Assembly: GCA_050013835.1 (NCBI GenBank)
Contig: JBEKEM010000006.1
Location: forward strand, 97,470 to 161,469
DNA length: 64,000 nt
Reading direction: 5' to 3'
DNA from: Bog-793 sp050013835
GTDB lineage: Bacteria > Actinomycetota > Acidimicrobiia > Acidimicrobiales > Bog-793
Below the pieces are notes generated by a model. The model ran no database searches and was not told the origin of the DNA. It saw only the letters and a list, made by a program, of their open reading frames with translations. A program made the translations under genes and the position numbers. Shown here piece after piece: positions 1 through 7,435 of this stretch. Every line of letters begins with the position of its first letter. Within the stretch, counting starts at the first letter, position 1.

Positions 1-965
1 TCCGGCAGGGCATCGAACACTTTACGCGACTATTTGACGTCCACCCGGAGGTGGTAGCCCACGACCTGCATCCCGAGTACCTCTCAACCAAGTACGCCAT
101 GGAACTTGTCGATCTCGACACGGTTGCCGTCCAGCACCATCACGCGCATGTGGCAGCGTGTCTCGCCGAAAACGGGGAGACAGGGCCGGTGATCGGTGTT
201 GCCTTCGACGGACTCGGCCTGGGGACCGACGGTTCGATGTGGGGCGGCGAGTTCCTGATCGCCGACCTGGTCTCGTTCGAGCGCGTCGGCCATCTCCAGC
301 AGCTTCCGATGCCGGGAGGCGCCGCGGCGGTCAAAGAACCCTGGCGGATGGCGGCGGTATACCTCGACGCCGCCTTCGAGGGTCAACCACCGTCAGGGCT
401 GGGGGTGGCGCGGAGCCACGAGAACCTGTGGGAGCAGGTCCTCCGAGTGGCCCATCACGGAACGAACAGCCCGATGACGTCGAGTGCGGGACGATTGTTC
501 GACGCCATCGGGGCGATCGTCGGCGTCCGTGGTCGGGTCAACTACGAGGGACAAGCGGCAGTCGAGCTGGAGCAGCTCGCCGACCCCACCGAGACCTCCA
601 CCTACCGGATCGCACTCGACGGGGCCGAACCGTTCCGCCTTCCGGGGGTCGACCTCGTGCGCGCCGTGGTGGGTGATCTTCAGCGCGGCACTGATCCGCG
701 GGTCGTGGCCGCCCGGTTCCACAATGGTCTGGGCGACGCGGTCGTGGAGGCGTGCGCACGGGTCCGGGGGTCGACGGGGCTCACGAGCGTGGCGCTGTCG
801 GGTGGCGTCTTCCAGAACGTCCTGTTCACGGCGCGGGTCTCGGCCGGACTGGGCCGCGAAGGGTTCCGCGTGCTGGCGCACTCGCGGTTTCCACCGAACG
901 ATGGGGGAATCAGTCTGGGCCAGGCCGTCGTCGCGGGAGCCCGCGATGACGCGGGGATGCTCTGA
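1..965 (+). CDS. hypF: Carbamoyltransferase HypF, C-terminal part (5' end outside window)
   Basis: HypF makes the cyanide ligands of the [NiFe]-hydrogenase active site by carrying a carbamoyl group from carbamoyl phosphate to the C-terminal Cys of HypE. The reading frame is already open at the window edge, so only about 320 C-terminal residues are present. They cover the Kae1/TsaD-like domain: the metal-binding HHHAH motif lies near nt 137-151, followed by GVAFDGLGLG and the late LSGGVFQN motif. The N-terminal acylphosphatase, zinc-finger and YrdC domains would lie upstream. The gene converges on the hypE operon with 62 bp between stops. The GTG at nt 51 is only an internal codon. No defect is visible. 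Confidence 0.95.
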   Translation, partial: RQGIEHFTRLFDVHPEVVAHDLHPEYLSTKYAMELVDLDTVAVQHHHAHVAACLAENGETGPVIGVAFDGLGLGTDGSMWGGEFLIADLVSFERVGHLQQLPMPGGAAAVKEPWRMAAVYLDAAFEGQPPSGLGVARSHENLWEQVLRVAHHGTNSPMTSSAGRLFDAIGAIVGVRGRVNYEGQAAVELEQLADPTETSTYRIALDGAEPFRLPGVDLVRAVVGDLQRGTDPRVVAARFHNGLGDAVVEACARVRGSTGLTSVALSGGVFQNVLFTARVSAGLGREGFRVLAHSRFPPNDGGISLGQAVVAGARDDAGML

Positions 966-1027
966 GGCAGTTCCGGGGTGACGTCGTCGTGACCGCGAGC
1001 GCCGTTGTCCCTTCCCTGACGGGATGC

Positions 1028-2101
1028 TCAACAGATCCTTGGCAACGGGTCACCGACGAGCATGTCGACGACGCGCGTGCCGCCGAACTCCGTGTTCAAC
1101 AGCACGAGCCCGGGCGGATCGGCGGTTATGTGGCCGACGAGCGTGGCGCTCTCGGTTAAGGCGTGCGTCCGCAACGCCTTCAGGGCGGCGTCGGCCTGCA
1201 CGCTGTCGACGACGGCGACAAAACGGCCCTCACAGGCCACATAGAGGGGGTCGATGCCCAGGATCTCGGACGCCCCCCGCACCTCCGGCCGGACCGGAAC
1301 TCTCAGCTCGTCCAGGACGACGGCGACATTCGAAGCCTGGGCTATCTCGTTGCAGATGGTGGCGACCCCGCCCCTCGTGGCGTCGCGGATGCAGCGCGTC
1401 CCCGGCGCGGCGTCGAGGAGCAGGGCGATGGGTTCGGTGAGCGGCGCGGTGTCGGAGCTTAGGTCGGTCTCAATGCCGAGCTCGTCGCGTGCGAGCATGA
1501 TCGCTATTCCGTGGTCGCCGATCGGCCCGGAGACAACCACGGCGTCACCCGGGCGCGCTCGCGTTGCCGACAGTTGCACCTCACGCTCGAACAGGCCGAT
1601 CCCCGCGGTGTTCACGAAGCAGCCATCGGCCTTCCCCCGCTGCACAACCTTCGTGTCCCCGGTTACGACCTGTACTCCCGCCCGTTCGGCAGCCGCGGCC
1701 ATGGACGCGACGATCCTGCGCAGGTCCTTGATCGGGAACCCTTCCTCGAGGATGAAGCCAGCGGACAGGTAGAGCGGCCGCGCTCCGGTGACGGCGAGGT
1801 CGTTCACCGTGCCATTCACCGCGAGGTCGCCGATGTCGCCGCCGCGGAAGAACAGCGGCGAGACCACAAAGGAGTCGGTGGTGAAGGCGAGACGAGACCC
1901 ATCGAGGTCCAAGGTTGCCGCGTCTTCCAGCGGCTCCAGAAGGGGGTTGCGGAAGGCCTTCAAGAACAGCTCCTCGACAAGGCCGTGCGCGGCCCTTCCC
2001 CCCGCGCCGTGCGACGACGTGATCCGCTGGTCGTCGGTGATCCGCGGCTTGCGCCGGCGGAACTCGTCGATCCTCTGCAGAACTCGCCGCTCGTCCGTCA
2101 C
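1028..2101 (-). CDS. hypE: Hydrogenase maturation protein HypE
   Basis: HypE accepts the carbamoyl group from HypF on its C-terminal cysteine and dehydrates it to a thiocyanate for transfer to the HypC-HypD iron complex. The 357-residue product is a PurM/AIR-synthase-like ATPase with an early SSHGAGG motif and a terminus reading PRIC, so the reactive Cys is present. The start is GTG at 2101 and its GTGA overlaps the hypD stop, indicating translational coupling. It is the last gene of the hypC-like/hypC/hypD/hypE transcript. The N-terminus is about 25 residues longer than the conserved SSHGAGG start region. Confidence 0.95.
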   Translation of the reverse strand: MTDERRVLQRIDEFRRRKPRITDDQRITSSHGAGGRAAHGLVEELFLKAFRNPLLEPLEDAATLDLDGSRLAFTTDSFVVSPLFFRGGDIGDLAVNGTVNDLAVTGARPLYLSAGFILEEGFPIKDLRRIVASMAAAAERAGVQVVTGDTKVVQRGKADGCFVNTAGIGLFEREVQLSATRARPGDAVVVSGPIGDHGIAIMLARDELGIETDLSSDTAPLTEPIALLLDAAPGTRCIRDATRGGVATICNEIAQASNVAVVLDELRVPVRPEVRGASEILGIDPLYVACEGRFVAVVDSVQADAALKALRTHALTESATLVGHITADPPGLVLLNTEFGGTRVVDMLVGDPLPRIC

Positions 2102-3222
2102 GTCTCACCCACCCGGACCCGCCGTCGGCTTAAGCGGCCATAGTTGTAGTACGCGGCGCATGCTCCCTCGGTCGACACCATGCACGTGCCGATAGGTGTT
2201 TCCGGGGTGCACGCAGTGCCGAAGACCTTGCACTCCCACGGCTTGATCGCGCCCTTCAGGACCTCGCCGCATTGGCAGACCTTGGCGTCGGCCACCCGTA
2301 CTCCGGGGAGATCGAAGATCCGCTCGGCGTCGAAGGCCGCGTATCGTTCCCGCAGCGCCAACGCGGAGTGCGGGATGAAGCCGAGGCCGCGCCACTCGAA
2401 GGTAGGACGGAGCTCCATGACTTCGTCGATCACGTCGAGCGCGGCGGCGTTGCCCCCCCAAGGCACCACGCGGGTGTACTGGTTTTCGACCTGGGCGCGG
2501 CCCTCGTGCAATTGCATCAGCAGCATGTAGATCGCTTGGAGAACATCGAGCGGTTCGAATCCCGCCACCACGAACGGCTTGCCATGGTCTGTGGCGACGA
2601 ACTCGTAAGGCCGACAGCCGATCACGGTCGAGACGTGCCCGGGGCCGATCAGGCCGTCGAGACGCAGGTCCGGCAATTCCAGGATCGCTTTGATCGCCGG
2701 GATGACGCTCACGTGATTGCAGAAGACGGCGAAGTTCTGGAGCGCCTCCCGAGAGGCGCGAAGCACCGTCATTGCCGTCGACGGTGTCGTGGTCTCAAAG
2801 CCGATAGCCATGAAGACCACACGTTTGTCCGGGTTGTCGCGCGCGATCTTCAGCGAATCAAGAGGCGAATACACCATTCGGATGTCGGTGCCACGAGCGT
2901 TCGCGTCCAGAAACGACCCCGTGCTGCCGGGCACGCGCATCAGGTCCCCGAACGAGGTCATGATCACACCGTCTTGCTGCGCGATCCGGATGGCGTCGTC
3001 CACACGCCCCGTCGGGATCACACACACGGGACATCCCGGACCGTGGACCAGGGTGACCGTCTCGGGTAAGTAGTCCTCGAGGCCGTGCTTGTAGATCGTG
3101 TGGGTGTGACCCCCGCAGATCTCCATCAGCTTGTACTCCCGCCCCCGTTCGCAGAGGGCGGCTATCTCAGCGGAGAGGGCCTGGGCTTTAGCCTGGTCGC
3201 GGAACTCGTCGACGAAGCGCAC
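2098..3222 (-). CDS. hypD: Hydrogenase maturation protein HypD
   Basis: HypD is the iron-sulfur scaffold that, with HypC, assembles the Fe(CN)2CO unit of [NiFe]-hydrogenases. Visible HypD signatures are EICGGHTHTIYKHG, the GPGCPVC motif and a C-terminal cysteine-rich [4Fe-4S] region with CQCGEVLKG, CTPETPIGTCMVS and YYNYGR. The GTG at 3222 is chosen because it starts exactly at the conserved RFVDEFRD beginning; the frame stays open about 24 codons further upstream into hypC without conserved sequence. This gives 374 aa, the usual length. hypC ends 13 nt upstream and hypE overlaps the stop by 4 nt. Confidence 0.95.
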   Translation of the reverse strand: MRFVDEFRDQAKAQALSAEIAALCERGREYKLMEICGGHTHTIYKHGLEDYLPETVTLVHGPGCPVCVIPTGRVDDAIRIAQQDGVIMTSFGDLMRVPGSTGSFLDANARGTDIRMVYSPLDSLKIARDNPDKRVVFMAIGFETTTPSTAMTVLRASREALQNFAVFCNHVSVIPAIKAILELPDLRLDGLIGPGHVSTVIGCRPYEFVATDHGKPFVVAGFEPLDVLQAIYMLLMQLHEGRAQVENQYTRVVPWGGNAAALDVIDEVMELRPTFEWRGLGFIPHSALALRERYAAFDAERIFDLPGVRVADAKVCQCGEVLKGAIKPWECKVFGTACTPETPIGTCMVSTEGACAAYYNYGRLSRRRVRVGET

Positions 3223-3235
3223 CTGCTGAGCGACC

Positions 3236-3508
3236 CTATTTGATGTCTGAGTCGGCAAGCGCCCGCAGCTCGTCGCGGTACGCCTGTCCCACATTCTCCA
3301 AGTACGAGAGCGTGAGCTTCGCCTCTTCCTCGTCGATCTTGGACAGGGCGAAGCCGACGTGGACGAGAACCCAATCGCCCGGGTGCACGGCTTCGTCCTC
3401 GATCAGCGCGACGTTAACGACGCGTCGCACGCCGCTCACATCCACCGTGGCGAGACCCGACCCGTCCTGCGCGATCGCGACGATCTCTCCGGGGATTCCC
3501 AGGCACAT
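3236..3508 (-). CDS. hypC: Hydrogenase maturation chaperone HypC
   Basis: HypC is a small chaperone that carries the Fe(CN)2CO precursor with HypD and delivers it to the large hydrogenase subunit through its N-terminal cysteine. The 90-residue product begins MCLGIPGEI, which places the essential Cys2. The ATG at 3508 is therefore decisive even though the frame is open further upstream. A conserved central GDWVLVHVGFALSKID follows. It lies between a second, divergent HypC-like gene (4 nt away) and hypD. Confidence 0.95.
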   Translation of the reverse strand: MCLGIPGEIVAIAQDGSGLATVDVSGVRRVVNVALIEDEAVHPGDWVLVHVGFALSKIDEEEAKLTLSYLENVGQAYRDELRALADSDIK

Positions 3509-3512
3509 GGAG

Positions 3513-3746
3513 CTACCCCGCTCTCCTCGAGGCGACCGCAATCGCCTCCTTGGCATGCAGGAGGACCGCGTCACCGACACCCACGTCGACCAGGGCCGTG
3601 CTCGCCACCTCCACGCCCTGGTCTGTCTCCAATACGGCAAGGTCGTCGTTGAGCAGCTCGATCACGCGCGCCACGACAACCTGGTCGGAGCAGGTAAGAC
3701 ACACATCGTCGCGGCAGGGTCGTTCCATTTCGGAGGATGCAACCAT
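3513..3746 (-). CDS. HypC/HupF-like small protein, divergent paralogue
   Basis: This 77-residue protein resembles the HypC/HupF fold: the C-terminal two thirds read as the small beta-barrel, with VGDAVLLHAKEAIAV matching the GDWVLVHVGFAL stretch of its neighbour. Instead of starting MC, it has an N-terminal extension with the cysteine pattern CRDDVCLTC, which could bind metal or carry the iron unit. The start at 3746 has a good ribosome-binding site (GGAAGG). It is probably the first gene of the hypCDE transcript. Its separate role is unknown; a hydrogenase-specific HypC variant is the simplest guess. Confidence 0.75.
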   Translation of the reverse strand: MVASSEMERPCRDDVCLTCSDQVVVARVIELLNDDLAVLETDQGVEVASTALVDVGVGDAVLLHAKEAIAVASRRAG

Positions 3747-4598
3747 ATCGCTTCCTTCCCCCAGGTCCTCCCCGGGGCTGAGGCTCGAGACTGTGGCGAC
3801 AGGCTTGCCTGGACGCAAGCTCGGGGGACGCCGTCGTGCGAGTAGCTGGCCCACTTGCCAGCTCACGACTTGTTGCGTGCGATTCCCGGTCGGAACAACC
3901 GTCCATCCCGAACTCGACGCGCGCAGGCCACGTCGATCTGCCCAGAGGTCACCGGTGTGGGCGATCTCGGTGGGCGTGAGCCTGGCGACAGCCGGTCGAC
4001 GGTGACGTTGGCCTGCTAGAGCCAGTTGGGAACAGTGGTTCGACGAACCCGGAATTGGGTCGCGAGTTGGTGCACGAAATCACGATGCACACAGGGGTCG
4101 ACCCGGTCCTTCTTGGCCGCCCACACGGAGCCGGAGTCACTGCGCTGCGGATCCGCCTGAGGAGTCTCCCGAGCCGGGTCCTCGTGCGCCGGTCAGTGCG
4201 GTGGGCTTCTTGGCCTCCGCCAACAGGTTCGAGCGTCGCCCGCCCGTCCCTGTCGGTGGCGCCGCAGAACACCCGGCTGCTGCGGACAGATCTCGCTCGG
4301 TCACAAGTAAGCTCATCGCGCGGCTCGCCTCGCGTCGTGGCCCTGGTTCGAGTCGATTTCCCCCGCTCCCTCTCTTCGTTGTCGACGGCCTGGGCTTACC
4401 GCGGACTAGAAGCTCCTGCCCGGGCGAATCTCCAGCCCCGACATCTCCGGCTCGACCGGCGCGGTGCAGGCAACGGGACCCCGGCGGTTCGGCGCCGGCC
4501 AGGATGCGCGGCAGGAGGCGTGCGGCTCGGCGTCGTGCCTAGATTCGTCCGTGCAATCCCCACGGATAGGCATCGCACCACAAGGGAGACGAAGCGTC
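3747..4598. other. Gene-poor interval of about 850 bp
   Basis: No convincing gene is seen on either strand. Long open frames cross it (for example + 4055-4855 and - 3949-4272), but their products are Arg/Pro/Ser-rich and lack recognisable motifs, as expected for chance frames in GC-rich DNA. The interval must contain the promoter of the leftward hyp operon and that of the rightward lipoprotein gene. I see no clear -35/-10 pair, tRNA or repeat. Confidence 0.5.
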
Positions 4599-5006
4599 AT
4601 GGATGTTGCTCCACGGACAGGTATCCGGACGCGGCACGGGAGACGGATTTGGCTGACGTGGAGGCACGCGCGTGTCGTGCTGGGAACGGCGGTTCTTGCT
4701 GTCGCCATCAGCGGCTGCGGCCAAGGCGCATTCTCTCCCACGCCGTCCCAGGTTTCTCGGTTCGTCACGCTCGCACGCACTGTCGATCCCGCGCTGTCGA
4801 GTGTCACCAAGCCTGCCTTGAGCAAGTCAGGCGTTCTGGCATGCGATCAGCTTGATCGCGGTCGAAGTGTGAAAGTCGTGGCGGCACTCATGGGGATCGC
4901 GATCCCCGTGCGGGCGGTGGTGGGAATCCTCGCGGCGGCGGGGGTCGTGTACTGCCCCGGTCATGGCCACGCCATCGCTGAATGGATCTCGACGTCGAAG
5001 CCGTGA
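4599..5006 (+). CDS. Putative lipoprotein, DUF732-like
   Basis: The 135-residue product has a basic N-terminus, a hydrophobic stretch and a lipobox ending AISGC (Cys near residue 39), so it should be lipid-anchored outside the membrane. The mature part has two cysteines spaced as in actinobacterial DUF732 proteins: one before QLDRGRS and one in a terminal YCP. DUF732 has no known function; the assignment is by pattern only. The ATG at 4599 is preceded by AGGGAGAC, so it is preferred over the upstream frame extension. The gene stands alone and converges on thiE. Confidence 0.7.
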   Translation: MDVAPRTGIRTRHGRRIWLTWRHARVVLGTAVLAVAISGCGQGAFSPTPSQVSRFVTLARTVDPALSSVTKPALSKSGVLACDQLDRGRSVKVVAALMGIAIPVRAVVGILAAAGVVYCPGHGHAIAEWISTSKP

Positions 5007-5208
5007 TCGGAGCCGCTCGGTGTCCAAGCCCTCCGATGAGCCAGACGTCGTTCCAGCTCGCGCTCAAGGACGCGACCAATGAACGCGGTTGTCCGCGTCC
5101 CTGGTGAGCGCGGACCACTGGCCAACTCCCTCGAGGCCGAGACGGGCCGCTCGCCATGCCTCGTGCTGATAATCCCGGTTCCCGATCACCGGCGGAGGAA
5201 CGACCGGG

Positions 5209-5850
5209 TCACCTCGGGCACTGGTGACGCAGCTCCGCCGCGGCGGCGCGCGGGTCACGGCAGGCACAGATCGCCGCGACCACTGCGATCCCTTGGGCCC
5301 CGACGGCAAAGAGCCCTGCGGCACGTTCTGCCGTGATGCCACCGATCGCGACGCACGGCACGGACGACAGCTCGCAGACGGTGCGCAGCTGGTCGACCCC
5401 CATCGGCCGCGCCGCGTCGGCCTTCGTCGGGGTGGCGAAGATCGGTCCGACCCCGAGGTAGTCGGCCGTGCCGGACGGCAGGGCGGCTGCCGCGCGTGCT
5501 TCGGCGATGTTCGTGACGGACCACCCGATGATGAGCTCCGGCCCGGCGATCGCGCGCGCCACATCGACAGGGAGGTCCGACTGGCCGAGGTGAACACCGT
5601 CGGCCCCTGCCCCGAGCGCCACGTCGAGGCGGTTGTTCACGAGCAGGCAGACTTCCGTGCCGGCGAGGACGTCGCGCAGTTCGAAAGCCATATCGAGGAG
5701 CTCCCGTGTCGTCGCGCGGTTGTCCCGGAGCTGCACCGCGGTCACGCCACCCGCGACTGCCTCCGCAACCGTCGCGGCCACGCCCCGATCGCCGCAGGCA
5801 TCAGCATCCGTGACGAGGTAGAGGGTCGGGTCCAGCTGGCGCCGGCTCAC
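5209..5850 (-). CDS. thiE: Thiamine-phosphate synthase ThiE
   Basis: ThiE joins hydroxymethylpyrimidine diphosphate to thiazole phosphate to make thiamine monophosphate in the cytoplasm. The 213-residue TIM-barrel shows the family motifs: LYLVTD at the start, AVQLRDN, the phosphate-binding VNNRLDVALGAGADGVHLGQ region, and GVGPIFATPTK. The start is GTG at 5850, where GTGA overlaps the thiM stop. The much longer open frame upstream is antisense-like noise inside thiM. It forms a salvage operon with thiM under the TPP riboswitch. Confidence 0.93.
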   Translation of the reverse strand: MSRRQLDPTLYLVTDADACGDRGVAATVAEAVAGGVTAVQLRDNRATTRELLDMAFELRDVLAGTEVCLLVNNRLDVALGAGADGVHLGQSDLPVDVARAIAGPELIIGWSVTNIAEARAAAALPSGTADYLGVGPIFATPTKADAARPMGVDQLRTVCELSSVPCVAIGGITAERAAGLFAVGAQGIAVVAAICACRDPRAAAAELRHQCPR

Positions 5851-6647
5851 GACAGTCGTGGTCTCGCGCCGCGGGTGAGCGCGTCGAGCGCGTCCATCAA
5901 CGCGACACCGAACGTGCCCGTTCCGGGATCGTTGCGCGCCGCGCACTCGCCGGCGGCTTTGAACACCGCCGAGGCGGCCGCCGCCGCAAACAGGACGTCG
6001 TCGTCGACCGCCACGAACGCCGCGACGAGCGCCCCCAGCGCGCAGCCGGTCCCCGTGATCCGTGTCAGCAACGCACTCCCGCCGGGGACCTCGATCACGT
6101 TGATCCCGTCCGTCACGTAGTCCACGAGGCCGCTCACGGCCACAACGCAACTGCGGGCGCGGGCGAGAACGGTCGCCGATCCGAGCGCCTCGTCGGACTG
6201 CGCGAGGGAGTCGACGCCCCGGCCCCCGAACTCCGACCCGGCGAGGCTCATCACCTCGGAGGCGTTCGCCCGCACGACCGAGGGATGCAGGTCGAGGAGC
6301 TCCCCGGCGAATACCGTGCGAGGGCCGAGCACACCGACCGCCACCGGATCGAACACCCATGGGCGCCCGTGATCGTGCGCGGCGGTGGCCGCGGCGCGCA
6401 TCGCAACCTCCCGTTCAGCTGAGAGTGTGCCGAGATTGATGAGGACTGCCGAAGCCACCGCCGTGAACTCAGCTGATTCCTTCGCGTTCTCGACCATCGC
6501 GGGCGAGGCGCCCACGGCGAGCAGCGCATTAGCGGTGAATTGGGCCACAACGATGTTCGTCAGGCACTGGACGAGCGGTCGCTGTTCGCGGACCTCGCAT
6601 AATTCGGCCGCAACACGCGGGTCGGACCAGGTCAGCTCGGTATGCAT
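5847..6647 (-). CDS. thiM: Hydroxyethylthiazole kinase ThiM
   Basis: ThiM phosphorylates 4-methyl-5-(2-hydroxyethyl)thiazole, allowing thiazole salvage. The 266-residue ribokinase-fold protein has the family opening VQCLTNIVVAQFTANALLAVGASPAM (given here as the region near residues 29-54), then the DPVAVG and RANASEVMSLAG motifs and a glycine-rich TRITGTGCALGA anion hole with catalytic Cys. It begins at ATG 6647, a few bases after the aptamer of a TPP riboswitch that contains its likely ribosome-binding site. The stop overlaps the thiE start. Confidence 0.94.
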   Translation of the reverse strand: MHTELTWSDPRVAAELCEVREQRPLVQCLTNIVVAQFTANALLAVGASPAMVENAKESAEFTAVASAVLINLGTLSAEREVAMRAAATAAHDHGRPWVFDPVAVGVLGPRTVFAGELLDLHPSVVRANASEVMSLAGSEFGGRGVDSLAQSDEALGSATVLARARSCVVAVSGLVDYVTDGINVIEVPGGSALLTRITGTGCALGALVAAFVAVDDDVLFAAAAASAVFKAAGECAARNDPGTGTFGVALMDALDALTRGARPRLS

Positions 6648-6653
6648 AGGAGA

Positions 6654-6735
6654 CGTTCCTTCGCTCGTGCGAACGAGATCAGGTTCAACAGGTATCTCTC
6701 AGCCCTGTGGGACCGGGCACCCTGCGCCGGGTCCA
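6654..6735 (-). promoter_or_regulatory. TPP riboswitch (THI element) controlling thiM-thiE
   Basis: Read on the minus strand, the sequence just upstream of thiM carries the thi-box landmarks in order: GGGTGC, then GGGCTGAGAG, ATACCTG, GAACCTGATCTCG, a small hairpin CTCG-TTCGCA-CGAG replacing the usual CTGG-CCAG stem, and CGAAGGAACG. The CAGG and CCTG segments can pair as P2. The AAGGA at the aptamer's 3' end lies about 9 nt before the thiM ATG, so TPP binding could hide the ribosome-binding site. The conserved bases are from the known RF00059 family; the mechanism is inferred. Confidence 0.93.
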
Positions 6736-6862
6736 CACTACCCAGCTGTCCCCGGGCGGATTCATCCAGACGCTGGGACGGCGGAGAATGCCCACGGCGC
6801 CAGCACCCGGACACCTCGGGACGGGTCGAAATCAGGGGGCGGGAACCGCGCTCCGAGATGGC

Positions 6863-6889
6863 GAGTCGAACTTATTATGAGTAAGACTC
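6863..6889 (+). promoter_or_regulatory. Candidate operator/promoter dyad upstream of the MarR gene
   Basis: An AT-rich island in GC-rich DNA holds an inverted repeat with arms GAGTC (6863-6867) and GACTC (6885-6889). A second imperfect dyad, CTTA...TAAG, lies inside it (6871-6885). It ends 6 nt before the marR GTG start. MarR regulators commonly bind 16-20 bp dyads over their own promoter, so autoregulation is a reasonable inference. The TTATGAGT core could also supply a -10 region. Confidence 0.45.
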
Positions 6890-6895
6890 AGTGTC

Positions 6896-7435
6896 GTGGG
6901 CGAGGGCACGAAGGAGACGAGGAACGGACGTCCCCGGCACGGCGCTCGCGCCGAAGCCGGCAGCGAGAAGCTCGCGACCCAGATCGGCGAGAGCGTGACG
7001 CGCCTTGCACGGCGCCTGCGGGCAGGATCGGCTCGGCGGTTGGCACCCTTCGGGCTCACGGACGCCGAAGCACGCGCCTTCCGGATGGTCGGGCGCGCGC
7101 CCGCTCCACTGCGGATGTCGGAGATCGCCCGGCGGATCCAGATCGTCCCGCGCTCGGCGACGACGATCATCGAGGGGCTCGAGACGAAGGGCCTCGTCGC
7201 CCGGGAGATCGACCCTGCCGACCGGCGTTCGATCCTCGTTCGCGTGACCGACGCAGGGGCCCGCTTGCACAGAGAGATCGGCCACGCCAGGGACCGGACT
7301 GCGGTGGAGCTGTTCAGTCGGCTGGCGCCTCCGGACCAAGCCGCGCTGGCGGCGCTGCTCGTCGCCGCGGAGGCGGCCGACGAGCAAACGCCCGGGGAAA
7401 AGGGCCTCGCGGGCGGAATCGGGTCACGTCGATGA
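6896..7435 (+). CDS. MarR-family transcriptional regulator
   Basis: A 179-residue winged-helix protein. The middle reads as a MarR fold: a dimerisation helix around residues 25-60, then PLRMSEIARRIQIVPRSAT as the recognition helix, and the wing with LVAREIDPADRRSILVRVTDAG, where the D-x-R-D/S-x pattern is typical. The N-terminal 25 residues are basic and poorly conserved, so the real start could be internal. It overlaps the next gene, an ABC exporter, by 4 nt, which suggests it senses a substrate of that exporter. The inducer is unknown. Confidence 0.85.
   Translation: MGEGTKETRNGRPRHGARAEAGSEKLATQIGESVTRLARRLRAGSARRLAPFGLTDAEARAFRMVGRAPAPLRMSEIARRIQIVPRSATTIIEGLETKGLVAREIDPADRRSILVRVTDAGARLHREIGHARDRTAVELFSRLAPPDQAALAALLVAAEAADEQTPGEKGLAGGIGSRR

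Noticed and set aside
4055..4855. A 266-codon plus-strand frame in the gene-poor interval
   Set aside because: Arg/Ser/Pro-rich product without motifs, overlapping the better-supported lipoprotein gene in another frame.
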